Assembly (NCBI GenBank): GCA_902489445.1
Contig: CABTZX010000041.1
Location: forward strand, 1 to 12,605
Reading direction: 5' to 3'
Origin: an uncultured Bacteroidales bacterium
GTDB taxonomy: Bacteria > Bacteroidota > Bacteroidia > Bacteroidales > Porphyromonadaceae
DNA length: 12,605 bases
Shown here: positions 1 through 5,815 of the stretch, one piece after another
How positions within the stretch are numbered: position 1 is the first letter of the stretch
How the letters are laid out: each line of letters opens with the position of its first letter
Translations under genes and position numbers: made by a program
Notes under the pieces: generated by a model
The model's database searches: none
Seen by the model: the letters and a program-made list of their open reading frames with translations, nothing else
Told to the model about the DNA's origin: nothing

Positions 1-321
1 ATCATGTGGCGTTATCATGCACGTCGCTCCCCGCACGGGGAGCGTGAGTTGAAACATCGACAGCGTCCTCTATATGGAGGACAGCCCGGCGGTCGCTCCC
101 CACTCGGGGAGCGTGAGTTGAAACGTCCGCGACAATTACAAGGTAGCCAAGGACGGCGTCGCTCCCCACTCGGGGAGCGTGAGTTGAAGCGGTAGTACCA
201 AATCTTTTACCTACCTTTGCAACAGTCGCTCCCCGCTCGGTAAGCGTGAGTTGAAATGCATGGCTGGGACTGTAGTTCCTATGATTCTGCGTCGCTCACT
301 GCTCCCCGCTCGTGGGGCGAC
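1..321 (+). CRISPR. Leader-distal end of a subtype I-C-type CRISPR array
   Basis: Four 33-nt repeats are visible at 23-55, 92-124, 158-190 and 225-257, plus a broken fifth at 291-321. They begin GTCGCTCCCC, continue with CGGGGAGCG and end GTGAGTTGAAAC, which is the typical subtype I-C hairpin repeat with a GTTGAAAC-like 3' end. Spacers are 36, 33, 34 and 33 nt (56-91, 125-157, 191-224, 258-290); bases 1-22 are the tail of another spacer, so the array continues to the left. Repeats decay towards the right: the third ends GAAGC, the fourth has GGTAAGCG in place of GGGGAGCG and ends in T, and the fifth is scrambled. This places the leader, and probably the Cascade I-C cas genes, upstream of the window (inference). 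Subtype is assigned from repeat sequence only. Confidence 0.93.
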
Positions 322-403
322 TTTTGCATCCAAAGAGTTTCATACAAAAGTTCTGAACAAGATACGTTTGCGCTGAATTGCGGCGCATCAGAGCGGATTG
401 TAC

Positions 404-447
404 GCTGATTCTAAATGTAGGAAGTAGCTGATTCTGCTATGGTTAGG
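404..447 (+). ncRNA. Candidate crRNA-like (degenerate repeat) regulatory RNA upstream of cas12a
   Basis: Bases 409-422 can fold as TTCTA-AAUG-TAGGA, a 5-bp stem (one G-U) with a 4-nt loop. This is the same geometry as the mature Cas12a handle TCTAC-TGTT-GTAGA of the downstream array. A second stretch, 430-447 (TTCTGCTATGGTTAGGT core), matches roughly 13 of 19 handle bases when one insertion is allowed. A TAnnTTTG box at 363-370 could start a transcript near 377, but its -33 element is poor. Degenerate mini-CRISPRs whose crRNA-like product represses cas genes (CreR-type regulators) are known upstream of several cas operons. Assignment here is inference from short similarity; chance resemblance is quite possible. 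Confidence 0.3.
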
Positions 448-501
448 TGGGTTGAAACTGCTTAAAACGATGAGCGTGTACGTTGTTTCACTTTCTTTAT
501 T

Positions 502-509
502 TACCTTTG
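502..509 (+). promoter_or_regulatory. Putative cas12a promoter, Bacteroidetes -7 box
   Basis: TACCTTTG matches the Bacteroidetes primary sigma factor -7 consensus TAnnTTTG. No good -33 TTTG lies at the ideal 19-21 nt; the nearest is a TTG at 483-485, 16 nt upstream. Transcription would start near 514-516 and give a 5' leader of about 110 nt before the ATG at 628. Confidence 0.55.
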
Positions 510-627
510 CGCTACGGAAGAATGTATAGCATATTCTATAAAAGAAGAGAAAATATTTGTGGGTGATGTAATCCAAAGCAAGGAAGTAAAACAACATAAT
601 TATTGAATTAATATAGGAGAAGAAACA

Positions 628-3600
628 ATGAAACAGTTTACGAATCTGTATCCCGTGAGTAAGACTTTACGCTTTGAGCTGATTCCTCAAGGGGAAACAC
701 GAGCGCATCTTAACGACCTTATTGCGGAGGACGAGCAGCGGGCGGAAGACTACAAAGAGGTAAAAAAGTATATAGACCGCTACCACAAATGGTTTATAGA
801 TGACTGTTTGAGCAAAGTGCCAAACTCCCCATTGGGAGAGGAAATGATCCGGTTGCTCAACAAATACATAGAGGCAAATGACGAAAAGGACGGCGAAGGA
901 CCGGATAAGGTACAGGACGACCTCCGAAAGCTTATTGTCAAAGCATTGAAGAGCGGTGTCTCCTTAGATAAGGATCCCGAGCAGGAAGAAAGATTTAAAA
1001 GTCTCTTTTCGGAAGATTTGGTCAAAAACATTCTCCCGAATTTTGTTCAAACTGAGGAGGAAAAGAGCAAGGTTGCGAAGTTCCGTGATATGACTACCTA
1101 TTTTGTCGGTTTTCACGAAAATCGAAAGAATATGTATTCGGAAGAGGCTCAAACTACGGCTATCGGTTACCGGGTCATTCACGAAAATCTCCCAAGGTTC
1201 CTGGATAATATTGCTGTATACGAAAAGGTTAAACCGGTACTATCCGACGAAATTGCGTCGCTTGAAGAACAACTTCACCAAAATGGGTACGTGGAAGCAT
1301 CTTGTATCGATTCCCTCTTTTCGGTTGACTTCTATTTAAGGGTACTTACCCAGAGGGGAATTGAGCAGTACAACGCCGTAATCGGTAAGATTGTAAATGA
1401 CGAATCGGACGAAATTAAAGGGCTGAATGAACGCATAAATCTATACAATCAGGTGCACAAAAAAGAGAAACTCCCCCTTTTCAAACCGATGTACAAGCAA
1501 ATCCTTAGCGATAGAGAGCAACTCTCCTGGCTTCCTGAAACATTTGAAAACGACGCAAGTCTGTTGGATGCTGTAAAGGGTTTTCATCAAGATTTACTGT
1601 CGAACGACATCTTATCGCGAATAGACAAACTGTTATCAAGTTTGCAGGATTTCAATTTGGATCAAATATGGATTGCCAATGATGTTCAATTGCGAGGCCT
1701 CTCCAAAGATCTATACGGGGATTGGAGCCTTATCGATAGAGCTTTGGGGATTGAACGCTCGGGAGATGTAGTACAAGGGCTCACGGCGGCCCAAAAGCAA
1801 GCTGCCGCGGTGGCAAAAAAGCGGTCAAGTTTTTCTATTGTCGAGCTGAATGTCGCCACTCGTTCCCGCGTTCCGGACGAAAAGTACGTACCCGTGCAAA
1901 ATTATTTCAGCGCAATGGGAAAGGTATGCGCGCAGGGCGAAGCTACAAGAGAGAATTTTGTTACACGTATCTGCGCCGCCTATCAGGAATTAGAGGAATA
2001 CATACCCTCCATTCGTAAATCATTGCTACAGGAAAAACGGGCTACTGAGCTTATTAAAAACTACTTAGATGCAGTAAATGACTTGCTGCGATTTATCAAG
2101 CCTCTTTTGGGACGAGGAAACGAAACGGATAAAGATGCCAATTTCTATGGTGAGTTTGCTTTTTTGACGGATTGCTTGTTCGCCATAGTTCCTCTTTACA
2201 ATGAGGTGAGAAATTATCTGACGCAAAAGCCCTATTCTACGGAAAAGTTCAAGCTGAACTTCAGGGGCTCAACACTATTGAACGGATGGGATAAAAACAA
2301 AGAAAGGGATAATCTTGGCGTGATCCTACGGAAAGAAGGAAAGTACTTTTTGGCCATAATGAACAAAAAGCACAATACACTTTTTACCGAGAGTAAGCTG
2401 CAGCAGCATACCGCTGGGGAGTGCTACGAAAAAATGGAATACAAGTTACTCCCCGGCCCCAACAAAATGCTGCCGAAAGTCTTTTTCTCCAAAAAAGGGA
2501 TTAGTACCTTTCAGCCGAGCGAAGAGCTTCTTTTGAACTATCGGATCGGCACCCATAAAAAGGGCGAAAAGTTCAATTTGGAACATCTGCATAAACTAAT
2601 CGATTTCTATAAGCATTCCATAGCGGTTCATGAGGATTGGAGTAAATTTGATTTTCACTTTTCCGATACCTCCTCTTACCGGGATATTTCCGGTTTTTAC
2701 AAAGAGGTGGAACAACAGGGCTACAAACTCACTTTCCGGAATGTATCGGTTAGTTACATCAATCGGTTGGTGGAGGAAGGTAAGTTATATCTATTCCAAA
2801 TATACAATAAGGACTTTTCGGAATACAGTAAAGGAACGCCAAATCTTCACACACTGTACTGGAAGATGCTTTTTGATCCGGAGAACTTGAAAGATGTAGT
2901 ATACAAGTTAAGCGGAGAAGCAGAAGTATTCTTCCGGAAGAAAAGTTTGGATGTTTCACACCCCACTCATCCCAAAAACGAACCGATTGAGAAGAAAAAT
3001 ATAAACAACAAAGGGGGAAAGAGCCTGTTTTCTTATGATCTTATAAAGGATCGTCGATTCACGGTGGATAAGTTTCAGTTCCACGTTCCCATCACAATGA
3101 ACTTTAAAGGGGAACAGGGTGATCGGGTTAATCAAATGGTTCAAAGCTACGTCCGTAATAATAAGGGGCTAAACGTAATTGGAATTGACCGGGGGGAACG
3201 GAATCTTCTCTACCTTGTGGTGATTAATGAGCATGGAGAAATATTGGAACAGTTTTCTCTTAATGAGATAAGGAATGCCTATAATGGAAAAGAACATAAG
3301 ATCGATTACCACACATTGCTGGAGGAAAGGAGCAAAAAACGTCAGGATGCACGGCAAAGTTGGCAAACGATTGAAGGAATAAAAGATTTGAAAACCGGCT
3401 ATCTGAGTCAGGTAATACACGTAATCACTCAGCTGATGGTAAAGTATAATGCCATCGTGGTACTGGAAGATCTCAATTTTGGCTTCAAAAGCAGCAGGCA
3501 AAAATTCGAACATTCTGTTTATCAGCAGTTTGAAAGGAAACTAATTGATAAGCTTAATTTCTTGGTAAACAAAAAAACAGCACCTAACGAAGTGGGAGGC

Positions 3601-4362
3601 TTGCTAAATGCATACCAATTGACTGCGCCTTTAGGGAACTCTAGAAAAATGGGGAAACAAAACGGATTCCTATTCTATGTACCGGCATGGCATACGAGCA
3701 AAATAGACCCTCGTACGGGTTTTGTAAACCTTTTGGATACGCGCTACGGAAACGTAGCAAAAGCAAAGGAATTCTTCGCTAAGTTTGAGTCCATTACGTA
3801 TAATCCTGAAAAGAAATGGTTTGAATTTGCCTTTGACTATAAGGCGTTTGGAAATAGGGCGGATGGATCCCGAACCAAGTGGACTATTTGTACCTTTGGA
3901 GAGCGGATTGAAACGTTCCGGAATCCCGAAAATAACAATCAGTGGGACACTAAAACCGTACCGCTGACCGAGCGTCTGACAGAGCTCTTTAGTAACTATG
4001 GGATTAATTTCACTACAAATCTCAAAGAGCAAATACTGAATCAGACGGATAAGGCGTTCTTTGTAGTGCTGTTGGGGGCACTAAGGCTAACGTTGCAACT
4101 GAGAAATAGCCGTAAAAGCACCGGAGAGGATTTCCTTTTCTCCCCGGTTGCCGATGAAAACGGGCGCTTTTTCGATAGTCGCATAGCAAACGATAACGAG
4201 CCAAAGGATGCCGATGCGAATGGCGCGTATCATATTGCTCTTAAGGGACTTTGGGTGTTGGATACCATAAGAAATACGGAAGAGGGCAAAAATCCCAAAC
4301 TTGCCATCACAAACAAGGAGTGGCTTAGCTTTGCACAAGCAAAACCCTTTGCCCATGAGTGA
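628..4362 (+). CDS. cas12a: Type V-A CRISPR effector nuclease Cas12a (Cpf1)
   Basis: This RNA-guided DNA endonuclease processes its own pre-crRNA and cuts double-stranded DNA next to a T-rich PAM. At 1244 aa it has the usual family length (about 1200-1300) and looks intact. The N-terminus MKQFTNLYPVSKTLRFEL is the family's typical start. PAM-reading lysines appear as K558 in GWDKNKE and K617 in MLPK. The crRNA-processing histidine is H781 in THPKNEP. The RuvC triad is complete: D854 (GIDRGERNL), E947 (VVLEDLNFGF) and D1196 (DADANGAYHIALKG). The Nuc-domain arginine is R1159 (LQLRNS). A strong AGGAGAAG site precedes the ATG. It is followed after 225 nt by its array. Missing neighbours are cas4, cas1 and cas2, so new spacers would need another system. 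Residue roles are from AsCas12a/FnCas12a by motif alignment in my head. Confidence 0.98.
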   Translation: MKQFTNLYPVSKTLRFELIPQGETRAHLNDLIAEDEQRAEDYKEVKKYIDRYHKWFIDDCLSKVPNSPLGEEMIRLLNKYIEANDEKDGEGPDKVQDDLRKLIVKALKSGVSLDKDPEQEERFKSLFSEDLVKNILPNFVQTEEEKSKVAKFRDMTTYFVGFHENRKNMYSEEAQTTAIGYRVIHENLPRFLDNIAVYEKVKPVLSDEIASLEEQLHQNGYVEASCIDSLFSVDFYLRVLTQRGIEQYNAVIGKIVNDESDEIKGLNERINLYNQVHKKEKLPLFKPMYKQILSDREQLSWLPETFENDASLLDAVKGFHQDLLSNDILSRIDKLLSSLQDFNLDQIWIANDVQLRGLSKDLYGDWSLIDRALGIERSGDVVQGLTAAQKQAAAVAKKRSSFSIVELNVATRSRVPDEKYVPVQNYFSAMGKVCAQGEATRENFVTRICAAYQELEEYIPSIRKSLLQEKRATELIKNYLDAVNDLLRFIKPLLGRGNETDKDANFYGEFAFLTDCLFAIVPLYNEVRNYLTQKPYSTEKFKLNFRGSTLLNGWDKNKERDNLGVILRKEGKYFLAIMNKKHNTLFTESKLQQHTAGECYEKMEYKLLPGPNKMLPKVFFSKKGISTFQPSEELLLNYRIGTHKKGEKFNLEHLHKLIDFYKHSIAVHEDWSKFDFHFSDTSSYRDISGFYKEVEQQGYKLTFRNVSVSYINRLVEEGKLYLFQIYNKDFSEYSKGTPNLHTLYWKMLFDPENLKDVVYKLSGEAEVFFRKKSLDVSHPTHPKNEPIEKKNINNKGGKSLFSYDLIKDRRFTVDKFQFHVPITMNFKGEQGDRVNQMVQSYVRNNKGLNVIGIDRGERNLLYLVVINEHGEILEQFSLNEIRNAYNGKEHKIDYHTLLEERSKKRQDARQSWQTIEGIKDLKTGYLSQVIHVITQLMVKYNAIVVLEDLNFGFKSSRQKFEHSVYQQFERKLIDKLNFLVNKKTAPNEVGGLLNAYQLTAPLGNSRKMGKQNGFLFYVPAWHTSKIDPRTGFVNLLDTRYGNVAKAKEFFAKFESITYNPEKKWFEFAFDYKAFGNRADGSRTKWTICTFGERIETFRNPENNNQWDTKTVPLTERLTELFSNYGINFTTNLKEQILNQTDKAFFVVLLGALRLTLQLRNSRKSTGEDFLFSPVADENGRFFDSRIANDNEPKDADANGAYHIALKGLWVLDTIRNTEEGKNPKLAITNKEWLSFAQAKPFAHE

Positions 4363-4587
4363 TTACCTACGGCAATGCCCTACATAGGGATGTGGATGTG
4401 GTTTATTTATGATGCAAACCTCATAAATTATGTGGAACGTTCTACTTATCTAATAAATTGATTATATGAGGATTAGACCTCAAAATTGGAACCTTTGGTA
4501 AGGTGAGGTGGGGTAAAAAAGTGATCATTGACATTTTGATATTTGTTTGGTAGTAAAAGAATTTGATTGTACCTTTGCGTCGGAAGA
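4363..4587 (+). promoter_or_regulatory. Leader of the type V-A CRISPR array
   Basis: This AT-rich 225-nt gap separates the cas12a stop from the first repeat and contains no gene. CCTCATA (4419-4425) can pair with TATGAGG (4465-4471), while TGAGG (4467-4471) can instead pair with CCTCA (4478-4482), so two alternative hairpins are possible. No clear T-tract terminator follows cas12a, so cas12a transcripts may read into the array. A G-rich segment GGTGAGGTGGGG (4502-4513) and the array promoter lie next to the first repeat. Its role as leader is inferred from its position 5' of the repeats in the crRNA sense. Confidence 0.75.
4546..4577 (+). promoter_or_regulatory. Promoter of the V-A pre-crRNA
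   Basis: TTTG at 4546-4549 is followed after 20 nt by TACCTTTG at 4570-4577. This is close to the Bacteroidetes consensus TTTG-N19-21-TAnnTTTG. The start would fall about 4582-4585, only a few nucleotides before the first repeat at 4588, so the precursor would carry almost no leader sequence. Confidence 0.75.
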
Positions 4588-5450
4588 GTCTAGACTATCT
4601 TTCTAATTTCTACTGTTGTAGATTTGATTATTTTCTTCGGGAATTTGCCTTGTCTAGACTATCTTTCTAATTTCTACTGTTGTAGATCGTGACCGTCCTA
4701 CCGCTATGATATAGGTCTAGACTATCTTCCTAATTTCTACTGTTGTAGATACATTCAGCACGTGCGTAGATGCGGTCGGTCTAGACTATCTTCCTAATTT
4801 CTACTGTTGTAGATAAGTCCGAGAGTAAGAAGATGGAATTGCGTCTAGACTATCTTCCTAATTTCTACTGTTGTAGATACGGTATTAGAGCTGACCGCTC
4901 AATATGTCTAGACTATCTTTCTAATTTCTACTGTTGTAGATAGTTTGCAGCGAAATTAAGACAACGAACAGTCTAGACTATCTTTCCTAATTTCTACTGT
5001 TGTAGATCGTATCGGCTTAAACGAATGCGACAGGGTCTAGACTATCTTCATAATTTCTACTGTTGTAGATTTCTCTACCGATGAAAAGTAGCCGCATGTC
5101 TAGACTGCTTTCCTAATTTCTACTGTTGTAGATTCTTGGTCGCCCCACGAACGGAGCGAGGTCTAGACTGCTTTCCTAATTTCTACTGTTGTAGATATCA
5201 GCTTGCTTATCCATCCAACAACGGGTCTAGACTATCTTTCTAATTTCTACTGTTGTAGATTACCGATGCAACGATAAGCCGATAATAGGTATAGACTACT
5301 TTCCTAATTTCTACTGTTGTAGATTAGTCTTCTATCTCTATGGAAGCCTTGGCGTCTAGACTATCTTTCTAATTTCTACTGTTGTAGATATGGTGGCGCT
5401 GCTGATACCGAGGCGTCTAGACTACTTTCCTAATTTCTACTGTTGTAGAT
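4588..5450 (+). CRISPR. Type V-A CRISPR array, 14 repeats and 13 spacers
   Basis: Repeats of 36 nt start at 4588, 4652, 4715, 4779, 4843, 4906, 4971, 5035, 5098, 5161, 5225, 5289, 5354 and 5415; the seventh is 37 nt. Each begins GTCTAGACT (twelfth: GTATAGACT), has a variable 8-nt middle, and ends with the invariant AATTTCTACTGTTGTAGAT. That ending is the Cas12a crRNA handle with stem TCTAC/GTAGA and loop TGTT. Spacers are 28, 27, 28, 28, 27, 29, 27, 27, 27, 28, 28, 29 and 25 nt, all different. Transcription runs left to right from the promoter at 4546-4577, and Cas12a should cut just upstream of the 19-nt handle. No tracrRNA is expected for V-A. Spacer targets cannot be identified from the sequence alone. 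Confidence 0.99.
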
Positions 5451-5488
5451 TAGAATATGAAAAAATGGTACAACTAAGCCCGGGCAGG

Positions 5489-5533
5489 CCTCTTCGTCAC
5501 TACTAATGTGGTGATGTTAGAGGAAAGCCTCTA
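5489..5533 (+). other. Competing hairpins downstream of the V-A array
   Basis: TCACTAC (5497-5503) pairs with GTGGTGA (5508-5514) across a TAAT loop: 7 bp with one G-U. The outer CCTCT (5489-5493) can pair with AGAGG (5519-5523), extending that structure. The same AGAGG can instead pair with CCTCT at 5528-5532 across an AAAG loop. No long T-run follows, so this is not a classical intrinsic terminator, although it might end or stabilise the 3' end of the pre-crRNA. Confidence 0.4.
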
Positions 5534-5651
5534 TACGCTTTGTTGACCGCTTTGGAAAAGTGAATTGGGTGAGATTGGGGCAGGCAGGGAGAAGCGTCGG
5601 GCTGTTGAAAAGTATTTGTGCGAAAAGGGTACAAATTGGCTCCGTTTGACG

Positions 5652-5659
5652 TATATTTG
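5652..5659 (+). promoter_or_regulatory. Putative nrdD promoter, -7 box
   Basis: TATATTTG fits the Bacteroidetes TAnnTTTG box. No good -33 element is seen at 19-21 nt upstream (a TTG lies 13 nt upstream at 5636-5638). Transcription would begin near 5665, about 150 nt before the nrdD start, and immediately upstream of the 12-nt palindrome. Confidence 0.45.
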
Positions 5660-5815
5660 CATTCGTACAAGTGAGGATCCTCAGCAATACGGAGGCAAGC
5701 GGGTAGCTCCTCTTCTTCCGCATTGTTTCGGTGGAGTTAGAAAAACTTGGTACTTGGTTGAACTAAAGAAAACAAAGAGACAAAGTTTAAGTACAGCAAG
5801 GAAAAGGGTAAGTCC

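Larger units (their letters stand above)
322..627 (+). promoter_or_regulatory. Non-coding region between I-C array and cas12a
   Basis: No convincing gene is seen in these 306 nt on either strand. It holds two TAnnTTTG boxes (363-370 TACGTTTG and 502-509 TACCTTTG), a short hairpin TATAG-CATATT-CTATA at 525-540 in the presumed cas12a 5' leader, and a direct repeat GCTGATTCT at 404-412 and 427-435 lying in sequence that resembles the Cas12a crRNA handle. The ribosome-binding site AGGAGAAG stands about 5 nt before the cas12a ATG. The stretch from about 441 onward echoes the leader of the V-A array (GGTGGG, then TACCTTTGCG and CGGAAGA). It is best read as the regulatory region of cas12a. Confidence 0.7.
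5451..5815. other. Intergenic region between V-A array and nrdD
   Basis: No convincing gene is seen in these 365 nt; the small open frames have no recognisable family and overlap the nrdD start. It contains an 8-nt palindrome GCCCGGGC (5478-5485), a set of competing hairpins (5489-5533), a TATATTTG -7 box (5652-5659) and a 12-nt palindrome TGAGGATCCTCA (5672-5683). A purine-rich AAGGAAAAGGG (5799-5809) lies before the nrdD ATG. I see no NrdR-box pair. Confidence 0.6.

Noticed and set aside
4..195. 63-codon open frame with repeated GERELK peptides
   Set aside because: It is translation through the I-C repeats and spacers; the peptide repetition is the CRISPR repeat, not a protein family.
310..321. 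Self-targeting of the window by V-A spacer 9
   Set aside because: The 12-nt match begins at spacer base 6, the first four bases mismatch and there is no TTTV PAM, so cleavage is not expected.
388..597. 69-codon minus-strand open frame upstream of cas12a
   Set aside because: It covers the cas12a promoter region, has no recognisable family and looks like AT-rich chance coding.
4363..4587. cas1, cas2, cas4 or tracrRNA between cas12a and the array
   Set aside because: The 225-nt gap is too short for any of these cas genes, no anti-repeat to the V-A repeat is evident, and type V-A does not need a tracrRNA.
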